64,000 nt of DNA, taken from assembly GCA_963739625.1 (NCBI GenBank), contig CAVUAU010000005.1, positions 1 through 64,000 of the forward strand. Reading direction: 5' to 3'. The notes under the pieces were generated by a model. It saw only the letters and a program-made list of their open reading frames with translations. It had not been told where the DNA came from and ran no database searches. Source of the DNA: Salinimicrobium sp963739625. Lineage in GTDB: Bacteria; Bacteroidota; Bacteroidia; Flavobacteriales; Flavobacteriaceae. Within the stretch, counting starts at the first letter, position 1, and each line of letters opens with the position of its first letter. A program made the translations under genes and the position numbers. Below, piece after piece: positions 43,387 through 52,473 of this stretch.

Positions 43387-44760
43387 ATGCGAAATATACT
43401 TATTGTTGGAGCCGGAAAATCTACAGCCGTTCTTATAAAATATCTATTAGAAAAATCGCAGTCCGAAGATCTGAAGATCACCGTTGGGGATCTTGATATC
43501 GAGAACGCCAGGAGAAATGCAGGCAACCACGAAAGAGCGCAGGCTATAGCCCTGGATATCTTTAAACCCGCCGAAAGGCAGGCTGCGATACAGGAGGCAG
43601 ATCTGGTAATTTCCATGCTGCCGGCGCGTTTCCATATTGAAGTCGCACGGGACTGTGTTCACTTCGGAAAAAATATGGTCACCGCCTCTTACATAAGTGA
43701 TGAAATGCAGGAACTTGACCCCCAGGTAAAAGAAAAAGGCCTGGTGTTCATGAACGAAATTGGGGTAGACCCGGGAATTGACCACATGAGTGCAATGCAG
43801 GTGATTGACCGCATTCGTGACGCCGGCGGGAAAATGCTGCTTTTCGAATCCTTTACGGGTGGACTCGTAGCTCCTGAAAGCGACACTAACCTCTGGAATT
43901 ATAAATTCACATGGAATCCGCGAAATGTAGTGGTCGCCGGACAGGGCGGGGTGGCAAAATTCCTGCAGGAAGGAAAATTCAAATACATCCCATACAACCG
44001 ATTATTTAGAAGAACAGAATTTCTCGAAATAAAAGACTACGGAAAATTTGAGGTCTATGCCAACCGAAATTCTTTGAAGTACAAAGACATCTACAAACTG
44101 GACAATGTACTTACGCTTTACCGCGGCACCATTAGAAGAGTGGGCTTCAGCCGCGCCTGGAACATGTTCGTGCAACTCGGAATGACCGATGACAGCTACA
44201 AAATGGAAAATTCCGAAGAAATGAGCTATCGCGACTTCGTGAATTCATTTCTTCCGTATTCGCCAACAGATTCCGTAGAGTTAAAATTCAGGCACCAGCT
44301 AAAGATCGATCAGGACGACATCATGTGGGAAAAGCTGCTCGAGCTGGACCTTTTCAATCCAAACAAAAAAATAGGTCTCAAAGATGCTACTCCTGCCGAG
44401 ATGCTTCAGAAGATATTGATGGAAAAATGGAGCCTGGCGCCAGATGATAAAGATATGATCGTCATGTATCACAAATTTGGTTATGAGCTAAACGGCGAAC
44501 GCAAGCAAATAGACGCTACAATGGTCAATATTGGGAAAGACCAGACAGAGACCGCAATGGCGCGCACTGTTGGCCTACCTGTTGGGATTGCAGCATTGAA
44601 GATCCTTAACGGTACCATTAAAACTCCGGGAGTCCAGCTTCCTATTACTCCCGAGGTTTACAAACCAATTCTTGAGGAACTTTCTGAAAACGGGATTCAT
44701 TTCAAAGAGGAAGAAAAGGAATACCTGGGATATAACCCGCTGGGACAGGGCGGCAATTGA
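43387..44760 (+). CDS. Saccharopine dehydrogenase family protein (LYS9-like)
   Basis: 457 residues. N-terminal Rossmann fold with ILIVGAGKSTAVLIKYLLEKS, then VISMLPARFHIEVARDCVHFGKNMVTASY and EIGVDPGIDHMSAM, matching the saccharopine reductase branch. A role in lysine catabolism would agree with the glutaryl-CoA dehydrogenase elsewhere in the window (inference). No operon partners are close. Confidence 0.92.
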   Translation: MRNILIVGAGKSTAVLIKYLLEKSQSEDLKITVGDLDIENARRNAGNHERAQAIALDIFKPAERQAAIQEADLVISMLPARFHIEVARDCVHFGKNMVTASYISDEMQELDPQVKEKGLVFMNEIGVDPGIDHMSAMQVIDRIRDAGGKMLLFESFTGGLVAPESDTNLWNYKFTWNPRNVVVAGQGGVAKFLQEGKFKYIPYNRLFRRTEFLEIKDYGKFEVYANRNSLKYKDIYKLDNVLTLYRGTIRRVGFSRAWNMFVQLGMTDDSYKMENSEEMSYRDFVNSFLPYSPTDSVELKFRHQLKIDQDDIMWEKLLELDLFNPNKKIGLKDATPAEMLQKILMEKWSLAPDDKDMIVMYHKFGYELNGERKQIDATMVNIGKDQTETAMARTVGLPVGIAALKILNGTIKTPGVQLPITPEVYKPILEELSENGIHFKEEEKEYLGYNPLGQGGN

Positions 44761-44805
44761 TGAAGTGTTAAAAATGAGCTTTTAGAGGGGTTTTGCAGGT
44801 TGTTA

Positions 44806-44837
44806 TTTGGAACAATTCTAATTAAGAATTACCTTTG
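44806..44837 (+). promoter_or_regulatory. Promoter directly ahead of the 44845 gene
   Basis: TTTG, 20 nt, TACCTTTG. The expected transcription start near 44844 lies next to the ATG, implying a leaderless or nearly leaderless mRNA. Confidence 0.6.
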
Positions 44838-44844
44838 TCTCCCA

Positions 44845-45156
44845 ATGAACCTGCTTTACCAGTCATATTATTTTGCCTCGTACCAGAGCGACAGTGACCG
44901 CTGCTTTTACATTGATTTTGGAAACAAAACAGTGAAATTAAGCCTGTGTCAGCTGCTTTCGATAAGGAAAAAGGTCCAGGACATCGACCTGGAATCCCAT
45001 TTTGACAAAGATCTTAATCATCAGGGGATAGAGATTCTCACGCTTTGCAACCGGGAACATCTTTTTGTGCTGGACACGCTGCAGATCATTGACCTGAAAC
45101 AGCTTTTAAAAGCCACTTTTGGAGTGCTGGAACTCAACAGCCTGGTAGCTTTTTAG
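44845..45156 (+). CDS. Hypothetical protein, 103 residues
   Basis: Starts MNLLYQSYYFASYQSDSD; the upstream in-frame ATG lies in the promoter and is rejected. Alternating strands and helices with CFYIDFGNKTVKLSLCQLLSIRKKVQDIDLESHF and a Leu-rich end. I do not recognise a family, although the pattern looks like a small globular cytoplasmic protein. It precedes the ferritin gene by 72 bases. Confidence 0.7.
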   Translation: MNLLYQSYYFASYQSDSDRCFYIDFGNKTVKLSLCQLLSIRKKVQDIDLESHFDKDLNHQGIEILTLCNREHLFVLDTLQIIDLKQLLKATFGVLELNSLVAF

Positions 45157-45228
45157 ACTTCCTCTAAATTTCCTATTCGTACCCAAGACAAGCGCTTTCT
45201 TTTTTGTAATTTTAGGAAAACTACAGTT

Positions 45229-45743
45229 ATGAAAGATCTTGTTCGTCAAAAACTTGGAATAAACGTTGACATCATGGACATGCTCAACGATCAAATCGCT
45301 AAAGAGGCCCGCTCCTCTTCGGCTTATCTTGCAATGGCTTCCTGGTGTGACCATAACGGTTTTGCCAACAGCGCCGATTTTTTCTATAAACAGTCTTCAG
45401 AAGAAAGAGAACATATGCTGAAGATCTTCCGGTTTCGTCAACGACAACGGTGGTACTGCATATTCTCCCGAAGTGGAAAGCGTCTCTGCACGATTTCGGT
45501 TCTCTTCAGGAGATCTTTGAAACCGCTTTAGACCAGGAGATCGAGGTGACCCGCTCCATCAACAATATTATCGCGAAATGCCGAAAAGTGCAGGATTTCG
45601 CTTCCGAAAGTATGCTGCAATGGTTCGTTAATGAGCAAATGGAAGAAGAAAACACTATGCGCCGCATTCTCGAGATGTTTGACCTTATGGGCACAGACGG
45701 CATTGCCCTTAAGCTCATTGATGAAAGAATTCATCACGATTAA
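45229..45743 (+). pseudogene. Ferritin; frame broken twice by an extra T
   Basis: A non-haem ferritin of about 170 residues when repaired. The first part (45229-45435) has the di-iron ligands in QIAKEARSSSAYLAMASWC and SSEEREHMLKIF; the second part continues from 45497 with GSLQEIFETALDQEIEVTRSINNI and LQWFVNEQMEEENTMRRI. Between them the expected residues VNDNGGTAYSPEVESVSARF lie in a third frame. Both breaks occur at TTTCG where TTCG is expected (45433-45435 and 45494-45496). Two identical lesions suggest sequencing insertions; otherwise iron storage would be lost. Confidence 0.85.
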
Positions 45744-45760
45744 CCTCTCAAAAAAGCAAT

Positions 45761-45790
45761 AAAAAAGGACGCTTATCGGCGTCCTTTTTT
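45761..45790. terminator. Bidirectional terminator between ferritin and the zinc peptidase
   Basis: AAAAAAGGACGC-TTATCG-GCGTCCTTTTTT, perfect 12-bp stem between two convergent genes. Confidence 0.9.
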
Positions 45791-45808
45791 GTTTCTGTTT
45801 ATCTTCTC

Positions 45809-46495
45809 CTACCTCCTCCCGAGATAGATGCTCAGGAAGTAAAGCAAAGTAGCCAGTGATCCTACCGCTGCCACCACGTAGGTGCGTGCAGCCCATTTCA
45901 ACGAATCCTCGGCAGCCTTATGCTCCTGAGTGGTCAACATGTTGGAAGTTTCAAGCCAAACAAGGGCTCTCTTACTCGCATCATATTCTACCGGAAGGGT
46001 AATAAAGCTAAATAGCGTTCCTAACCCGAACATGATGATCCCTACAAGCAGAATAGTACTACCCATAGCAGTGGTAGCCATAAGCATCAATCCTCCAAAG
46101 ATCACCCACTGTGAAAATCTTGAGGCCACGCTCACTACAGGCACCAGCTTACTTCTCATTTGAAGCCAGCTATATGCTTTTGCATGCTGCACGGCGTGCC
46201 CACATTCGTGTGCTGCCACGGCTGCTGCCGCTGCATTGCGCTGTGTATATACTGCCTCACTAAGATTTATGGTCTTTTTCGAAGGGTTGTAGTGGTCTGT
46301 CAGCATCCCGGGAGTTGAAATGACCTTCACGTCATAGATCCCGTTGTCATGCAGCATTTTTTCGGCGATCTCACGACCGCTCATGCCGTTTTGAAGATGC
46401 ACTTTTGAGTAGTGCTTGAATTTGCTCTTCAGTTTATTGCTCACATACGCGCTCACAATAAAAATAAGAATAGCAATTAAATAATATCCCATCAT
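45809..46495 (-). CDS. Zinc metallopeptidase of the YugP family, membrane bound
   Basis: 228 residues. One membrane helix at the N-terminus, then the zinc motif HECGH in AAAAVAAHECGHAVQHAKAYSW, and further hydrophobic helices toward the end (about 150-225). This is the layout of the neutral zinc metallopeptidase family 2 (YugP). The substrate is unknown; membrane protein turnover is likely. Confidence 0.9.
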   Translation of the reverse strand: MMGYYLIAILIFIVSAYVSNKLKSKFKHYSKVHLQNGMSGREIAEKMLHDNGIYDVKVISTPGMLTDHYNPSKKTINLSEAVYTQRNAAAAAVAAHECGHAVQHAKAYSWLQMRSKLVPVVSVASRFSQWVIFGGLMLMATTAMGSTILLVGIIMFGLGTLFSFITLPVEYDASKRALVWLETSNMLTTQEHKAAEDSLKWAARTYVVAAVGSLATLLYFLSIYLGRR

Positions 46496-46614
46496 GATTT
46501 AAAAGGTTTTAATCGGCAATGATACAAACAAAAATCCGGCCAATTCTTAAAATTCTTCTTCTTCTGAAATTGTGGCAGCTCACTGCTGCTGCGGCTTCAA
46601 AAACCTTCTTCTAT

Positions 46615-49431
46615 CTATCCTACCACGTTGACGATCTTCCCGGGAACAACGATCACCTTTTTGGGCTGCCTTCCATTGAGTTGCTGTTGCGTCTTTTCGT
46701 GCGCCAGCACGGTCTTCTCAATCTCTTCTTTGCTCATGTCAAGTGGCAGTTCCAGCATGAACCTGGTTTTCCCGTTAAAGGAAATTGGATATTCCTTGCT
46801 GCTTTCCACAAGGTATTTCTCCTCATAAACGGGATATCCGGCTGTGACTATAGAAGTGTCATGCCCAAGTTGCTGCCAAAGCTCTTCGGCAATATGCGGC
46901 GCATAAGGCGCGATCAAAACTGCCAGCGGCTCTAAGACCTCCCTGGAATTGCATTTTTGAGCGGTAAGTTCATTGACACAGATCATGAATGTGGAAACCG
47001 AAGTATTAAAACTGAAGTTCTCAATATCTTCTGTCACCTTCTTGATCGTTTTGTGCAGGCTCTTCAGGCTTTCTGCGGAAGCCTTCTCGTTGGATACTTC
47101 GAAAATTTCGCCGTTGTGGTACAGTTTCCATAATTTCTTCAAAAAGGAATGCACTCCGGTAATCCCGGCGGTATTCCAGGGTTTTGCCTGCTCCAGCGGA
47201 CCGAGGAACATCTCGTACATACGCAAAGTGTCGGCACCAAAATCTTCACAGATGTCATCAGGATTGACCACATTGTACTTTGATTTTGACATTTTTTCCA
47301 CCTCACGGCCTACTTTGTAAGTTCCATCCTCTTCGGTAATGAATTCAGCATCGGCAAATTCAGGACGCCAGTTTTTAAAACCTTCAATATCCAATTCATC
47401 TGAAGCATTCACCAAAGAAACATCGGCATGGATTGGTTGCACGTTGTGTGCTGATGCAAGATTCTTGGAAACGAATTTGTTCTCTCCTTCCAGCCTGTAG
47501 ACAAACGCACTGGTTCCAAGGATCATTCCCTGGTTGATGAGCTTCTTGAAAGGTTCGTCAACGGTTAAGAAACCACTGTCATAAAGGAATTTTGTCCAGA
47601 ACCGTGAATACAGCAGGTGTCCTGTTGCATGCTCACTTCCGCCGATATACAGATCAACATTCTCCCAGTATTCCTGTGCGGCTTTTGAAACAAATTCTTC
47701 CTCATTGCCTGCATCCATATAACGGAACAGATACCACGAACTTCCCGCCCAGCCCGGCATAGTGTTCAACTCCAACGGGAAAATTGTTTTGTGGTCGATC
47801 TTCTCGTTCTCGACCACCTCGTTCTTTTCTGTATCCCAGGCCCAGGTAGTGGCGTTGCCCAATGGCGGCTCCCCGGTTTCTGTAGGTAAATATTTTTCAA
47901 CTTCGGGAAGGCGAAGCGGCAAATGCTCTTTTTCGATCATCTGCGGAAGGCCATTCACATAATAAACCGGGAATGGTTCCCCCCAATATCTTTGTCGGCT
48001 GAAAACAGCGTCTCTTAACCTGTAGTTGGTTTTGCCTTTCCCCTGCCCGATCTTTTCCAGCTCTAAAATTGCTTTATTGAGCGCTTCTTTATACTGAAGT
48101 CCGCTTAGGAAATCTGAATTTGCGATCACAGTTCCTTCCTTGCCTGAAAAAGCTTCTTCGGAAATGTCTACATTCTCAAAAATGTTCCTGATTGGCAGAT
48201 CGAAATGTTTTGCAAAATCATAATCCCGCTGGTCACCACAAGGTACTGCCATCACAGCTCCCGTTCCATAACCTGCCAGAACATAATCCCCGATCCAGAT
48301 CGGCACCGGTTCTTTTGTGAAAGGATGTTCAGCATAAGCACCGGTAAATACACCACTAATGGTCTTCACATCGGCCATCCTGTCGCGTTCGCTCCTCTTT
48401 GCAGTGGCCTCAATGTAAGCTTCCACCTCTTCTTTATGCTCGGGAGTGGTGATCTTTTGCACCAGCTCATGCTCGGGTGCCAAGGTCATGAAGGTGACCC
48501 CGTAAATTGTATCGGGACGGGTGGTGAATACAGGAATTTTGAATTCTGAATTTTGAACTTTGAATTCAACCAGCGCCCCCACACTTTTCCCTATCCAGTT
48601 ACGCTGACTTTCCTTCAAACTTTCGGTCCAGTCGATTTCATTTAAACCTTGCAGCAAACGTTCGGCATAAGCCGAGATGCGCATGCTCCACTGGGTCATC
48701 TTCTTTCTGATCACAGGATAGCCGCCTCTTTCAGAAACGCCATTGACGATCTCATCATTGGCAAGAACGGTCCCCAACTGCGGACACCAGTTCACTTCGG
48801 TTTCAGCTAAATAAGTGAGGCGATACTTCAGCAGTTGCTGTTGTTTTTCTTCCGAAGAAAAAGCATTCCATTCTGTTGACGTAAATTCCTCCACATCATC
48901 ATCGCAGGCAGCGTTTACACCTGAATTCCCTTCCGCAGCAAAGATTTCTTCAAGCTCGGCAATGGGCCTTGCTTTTTCAGCCTCAACATCATACCAGGAG
49001 TCAAACAGCTGAATGAAGATCCACTGTGTCCAACGGTAATAATCGGGGTCACTGGTGCGCACCTCGCGGCTCCAGTCAAAGGAGAAACCTATCTGGTCAA
49101 GCTGCTCCCGATAGCGGTTAATGTTCCTTTCCGTAGTAATTGCGGGATGCTGCCCGGTTTGAATGGCATATTGTTCTGCCGGCAAACCAAAAGAGTCATA
49201 GCCCTGCGGGTGCAACACGTTGAAACCTTTGTGCCTTTTGAAACGGGCGTAGATATCACTGGCGATGTAGCCCAGCGGGTGACCCACATGCAGCCCGGCA
49301 CCCGAAGGATAAGGGAACATGTCAAGCACGTAATATTTAGGTTTACTGGAATCGTTGCTGGCTTTAAAGGTCTGGTTCTTGGCCCAGTACTCCTGCCACT
49401 TCTCTTCTATTTTATTGAAGTCGTAACTCAT
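46615..49431 (-). CDS. leuS: Leucyl-tRNA synthetase
   Basis: About 938 residues. The start at 49431 (MSYDFNKIEEKWQEYW) is preferred to the ATG 18 codons upstream. Motifs: MFPYPSGAGLHVGHPLGYI (HIGH), the editing domain with FTTRPDTIYGVTFM, and KMSKSKYNVVNPDD. It charges tRNA-Leu and edits mischarged products. The start region faces ftsX on the other strand. Confidence 0.98.
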   Translation of the reverse strand: MSYDFNKIEEKWQEYWAKNQTFKASNDSSKPKYYVLDMFPYPSGAGLHVGHPLGYIASDIYARFKRHKGFNVLHPQGYDSFGLPAEQYAIQTGQHPAITTERNINRYREQLDQIGFSFDWSREVRTSDPDYYRWTQWIFIQLFDSWYDVEAEKARPIAELEEIFAAEGNSGVNAACDDDVEEFTSTEWNAFSSEEKQQQLLKYRLTYLAETEVNWCPQLGTVLANDEIVNGVSERGGYPVIRKKMTQWSMRISAYAERLLQGLNEIDWTESLKESQRNWIGKSVGALVEFKVQNSEFKIPVFTTRPDTIYGVTFMTLAPEHELVQKITTPEHKEEVEAYIEATAKRSERDRMADVKTISGVFTGAYAEHPFTKEPVPIWIGDYVLAGYGTGAVMAVPCGDQRDYDFAKHFDLPIRNIFENVDISEEAFSGKEGTVIANSDFLSGLQYKEALNKAILELEKIGQGKGKTNYRLRDAVFSRQRYWGEPFPVYYVNGLPQMIEKEHLPLRLPEVEKYLPTETGEPPLGNATTWAWDTEKNEVVENEKIDHKTIFPLELNTMPGWAGSSWYLFRYMDAGNEEEFVSKAAQEYWENVDLYIGGSEHATGHLLYSRFWTKFLYDSGFLTVDEPFKKLINQGMILGTSAFVYRLEGENKFVSKNLASAHNVQPIHADVSLVNASDELDIEGFKNWRPEFADAEFITEEDGTYKVGREVEKMSKSKYNVVNPDDICEDFGADTLRMYEMFLGPLEQAKPWNTAGITGVHSFLKKLWKLYHNGEIFEVSNEKASAESLKSLHKTIKKVTEDIENFSFNTSVSTFMICVNELTAQKCNSREVLEPLAVLIAPYAPHIAEELWQQLGHDTSIVTAGYPVYEEKYLVESSKEYPISFNGKTRFMLELPLDMSKEEIEKTVLAHEKTQQQLNGRQPKKVIVVPGKIVNVVG

Positions 49432-49581
49432 ATTCGGTTCAGCATCTCGTTGATTAATAGTTGGGAAAGGTCCCGGAAAGCGCAAAAATACGGTTAATGT
49501 ACGAAAGTGAAAAGTTTGGGCGTTTTAAAGAAAGGGATTGATTTACTTTCTTATTTTTACACAAATTTACGCAACCGCTCT

Positions 49582-50460
49582 ATGAGTTCATCTTTTGAAA
49601 AGTATCAAAAAAGACGTCTTATTTCCTCTTATTTTTCGGTAGTCATCAGTATTGCGCTGGTGCTGTTTTTACTGGGCTTGCTCGGACTTTTGGTGCTGAA
49701 CACCAAGAAAATTGCCGACCATTTCAAGGAGCAGATCGCCCTTACTATTTACTTGAAGGATACCGCCAAGGAAGTCGAGATCGAACAGCTCAATAAAAGC
49801 CTGGCTCTTGCCGAATACACCAAATCCACCAACTACGTCTCTAAGGAAGAAGCCGCCGAGGCCCACAGCAAGGAAATTGGCGAGGATTTTATGGATTTCC
49901 TGGGGTACAATCCGCTGCAGAATTCTATTGATGTTTATCTAAAAGCGGATTACATCAGCTCCGGGGAGATCGATACTATTGCAGAGGAATTGACGAATAA
50001 GAATTTCGTGGACGAGGTGGTTTACGATAAGCCGCTGATCTCTTTGCTGAACGAGAACGTTACGAAGATCAGCTTCTGGATCCTTAGCATTAGCGCCGTG
50101 TTTACATTTATCGCGGTGCTATTGATCAACAGTTCCATCAGGCTTTCGGTTTACTCGAAAAGATTCATCATCAAAACTATGCAAATGGTGGGGGCTACAA
50201 AAAGGTTCATTCGGAAGCCTTTTATCTGGAAAAGCGTAAAACTGGGAATGATAGGCGCCATAATTGCACTTATCGGGATGGGAATAGTCTTGTACTACAT
50301 GAACAAAAGTTTCCCTGAACTCGAGCTGCTGCAGGATGTGTCCATGCTGGCCGCACTGTTTATAGGAGTATTTTTAACCGGTGTGATCATTACCTGGTTA
50401 AGTACCTTCTTCGCTACTCAGCGTTTCCTGAACCTGAAAACAGACGAGTTGTACTACTGA
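49582..50460 (+). CDS. ftsX: Cell division protein FtsX
   Basis: About 292 residues, starting MSSSFEKYQKRRLISSYFSV. Topology is one helix near the N-terminus (residues 18-43), a periplasmic domain with QIALTIYLKDTAKEVEI and YVSKEEAAE, then three C-terminal helices, as in FtsX. With FtsE it controls cell-wall hydrolases at division. It is followed by a REP triplet and then the DUF3098-uppP-truB genes. Confidence 0.93.
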   Translation: MSSSFEKYQKRRLISSYFSVVISIALVLFLLGLLGLLVLNTKKIADHFKEQIALTIYLKDTAKEVEIEQLNKSLALAEYTKSTNYVSKEEAAEAHSKEIGEDFMDFLGYNPLQNSIDVYLKADYISSGEIDTIAEELTNKNFVDEVVYDKPLISLLNENVTKISFWILSISAVFTFIAVLLINSSIRLSVYSKRFIIKTMQMVGATKRFIRKPFIWKSVKLGMIGAIIALIGMGIVLYYMNKSFPELELLQDVSMLAALFIGVFLTGVIITWLSTFFATQRFLNLKTDELYY

Positions 50461-50573
50461 TCATTCCGAAGGAATGACATATTTTTAGTTAGACGGACAT
50501 TGCAGTCTTCGACCCCTACGGGGTCGCATAGCGTGGCCTTTCGTTTTTACCGACCTCTGAACCCTACGGGTTC
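50461..50573. repeat. REP triplet 4 (reversed order C-B-A)
   Basis: TCATTCC-GAA-GGAATGA (50461-50477), CGACCCC-TAC-GGGGTCG (50510-50526) and GAACCC-TAC-GGGTTC (50559-50573): the same three hairpins as around the RAYT gene 32 kb away but in reversed order, with no transposase nearby. Confidence 0.85.
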
Positions 50574-50706
50574 CGGGACAAAGAGAACGTTAGTGCATTA
50601 GTGGCAATAAAACATTAAGACCTATAAAAAAAAGACCTTCAAAAACGTTATTTTTGAGCCCGTCATAGAACATATTTGTGCATTTGTGGCTATTAAACAT
50701 GATAAA

Positions 50707-50962
50707 ATGAACAAGAATAAAAAACCTCTTCACAAGCAGGATCTCAATTTTGTCTTTGAGAAGAAGAACTATATCGTGATGGGAATTGGGCTGGCATATT
50801 ATTGCCCTTGGCTTCATTCTTATGGCCGGCGGCGGCAGCGATGATCCCAATGTCTTTAATCCCGAGATTTACAATTTTAGAAGGATTCGACTTGCTCCTG
50901 CCCTTGTATTGCTGGGCTTCGGAATAGAAGTTTACGCCATCCTGCTTAACCCCCGAAAATAA
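50707..50962 (+). pseudogene. DUF3098 membrane protein; frame broken by one extra base
   Basis: The start MNKNKKPLHKQDLNFVFEKKNYIVMGIGLA is the typical DUF3098 N-terminus. About 30 codons in, the frame is lost at GCATATTATTGCC (near 50795-50803); removing one base restores IIALGFILMAGGGSDDPNVFN and a second helix up to ILLNPRK. The repaired protein has about 84 residues and two membrane helices. In Flavobacteriaceae it commonly sits between ftsX and uppP, as here. Confidence 0.75.
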
Positions 50963-50966
50963 TTGA

Positions 50967-51767
50967 ATGGACATCATTGATGCTATCTACCTCGGAATCG
51001 TCCAGGGGTTGACCGAATTTTTACCTGTTTCTTCCTCCGGCCATCTTGAAATTGCAAAGGCCATGCTTGGAGAACACAGCGTTCCCCAGGAATCTCTAAT
51101 GATCACGGTCGTGTTGCACTTTGCCACCGCCCTTAGCACCATTGTAGTCTTCAGAAAGGATATTGCAGAAATTTTAAAAGGACTTTTCCAATTTAAATGG
51201 AATAGCGAAACCATTTTTTCGCTGAAAATTATTTTGTCCATGATCCCGGCCGCCCTGGTAGGTGTCTTTTTTGAAGAGGAACTGGAATCGCTTTTTGGAG
51301 GCGCCTTGCTCTTTGTAGGTTTTATGCTGCTCATCACCGCGCTTCTCCTCTGGCTGGCCGATAAGGCTAAAAACACGGGGAAAGCCGTGAGCTATAAAGA
51401 CAGTTTTGTGATTGGAGTTGCTCAGGCCATCGCCATTTTACCGGGAATTTCCCGCAGTGGCGCTACTATATCAACTTCGGTACTGCTCGGAAATGATAAA
51501 ACAAAGGCTGCTCGTTTTTCATTCCTTATGGTCGTGCCATTGATCTTCGGAAAGATCGCCAAAGATCTTTTAAGCGGAGATCTCGCAGGAACAACTGTGG
51601 AAACCATGCCTTTAGTTGTTGGATTTGTCGCTGCTTTTATTGCCGGCTTTGCCGCCTGTACCTGGATGATCAACCTTGTGAAAAAAAGCAAGCTCACCTA
51701 TTTTGCGATCTACTGCTTTATCGTGGGAACTATCGCCATCGTTTATGAAACCGCATTTGCTGCCTGA
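50967..51767 (+). CDS. uppP: Undecaprenyl-diphosphatase
   Basis: 266 residues, polytopic. Signature motifs GLTEFLPVSSSGHLEIA and GISRSGATIS form the active site of UppP/BacA. It recycles the lipid carrier for peptidoglycan and surface glycans. It follows the DUF3098 gene by four bases and overlaps truB by one base (TGATG). Confidence 0.97.
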   Translation: MDIIDAIYLGIVQGLTEFLPVSSSGHLEIAKAMLGEHSVPQESLMITVVLHFATALSTIVVFRKDIAEILKGLFQFKWNSETIFSLKIILSMIPAALVGVFFEEELESLFGGALLFVGFMLLITALLLWLADKAKNTGKAVSYKDSFVIGVAQAIAILPGISRSGATISTSVLLGNDKTKAARFSFLMVVPLIFGKIAKDLLSGDLAGTTVETMPLVVGFVAAFIAGFAACTWMINLVKKSKLTYFAIYCFIVGTIAIVYETAFAA

Positions 51768-52465
51768 TGACTGAAGAAGAATTTAAAGCCGGACAGATCC
51801 TTTTACTTGACAAACCGCTGGAATGGACCTCTTTTCAACTGGTGAACAAGCTGCGATGGCTTATCCGGAAGAATTTTAAGATCAAAAAGATCAAGGTGGG
51901 ACATGCGGGAACTTTAGATCCGTTGGCCACAGGGCTGCTCATCATTTGCACCGGAAAAGCCACCAAAAAGATCGAAGAGCTGCAGGGGCAGGAAAAAGAA
52001 TACACCGGCACTTTTACCCTTGGCGCAACCACACCTTCTTACGATCTGGAAACCGAAATAGACCACACCTTTCCTACCGAACACCTTTCTGAAGAAAAAA
52101 TAAAAGAGGCTACAAATGCCTTTTTAGGAGAGATAGATCAGTACCCGCCGGTTTTTTCCGCCTTAAAAAAGGATGGAAAACGCCTGTACGAATACGCCCG
52201 TAGCGGAGAAGCTGTAGAGGTTTCGGCACGAAAAGTGCAGATTTCTGAATTTGAAATAACAAACATAGATCTGCCAAAAGTAGATTTTCGAGTGGTGTGC
52301 AGCAAAGGCACGTACATTAGGAGCCTTGCCCATGACTTCGGAAAAGAACTTCAAAGCGGCGCGCATCTCTCCGCATTAAGGCGCACCCGCATTGGCAACT
52401 ACAGCGTAGAAAATGCTCATTCCATAGAATCTTTTGTAAATGAGTATCTTTCGAAGGAAGAATAA
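51767..52465 (+). CDS. truB: tRNA pseudouridine-55 synthase TruB
   Basis: 232 residues with the catalytic Asp in KVGHAGTLDPLATGLLIICTGKATK and the Tyr/Lys elements YTGTFTLGATTPSYD and RSLAHDFG. It makes pseudouridine 55 in the T loop of tRNAs. Part of the uppP-truB transcription unit. Confidence 0.96.
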   Translation: MTEEEFKAGQILLLDKPLEWTSFQLVNKLRWLIRKNFKIKKIKVGHAGTLDPLATGLLIICTGKATKKIEELQGQEKEYTGTFTLGATTPSYDLETEIDHTFPTEHLSEEKIKEATNAFLGEIDQYPPVFSALKKDGKRLYEYARSGEAVEVSARKVQISEFEITNIDLPKVDFRVVCSKGTYIRSLAHDFGKELQSGAHLSALRRTRIGNYSVENAHSIESFVNEYLSKEE

Positions 52466-52473
52466 ACTAAAAA

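Noticed and set aside
45506..45896. Minus-strand frames opposite ferritin
   Set aside because: The plus strand encodes unmistakable ferritin motifs on both sides of the breaks.
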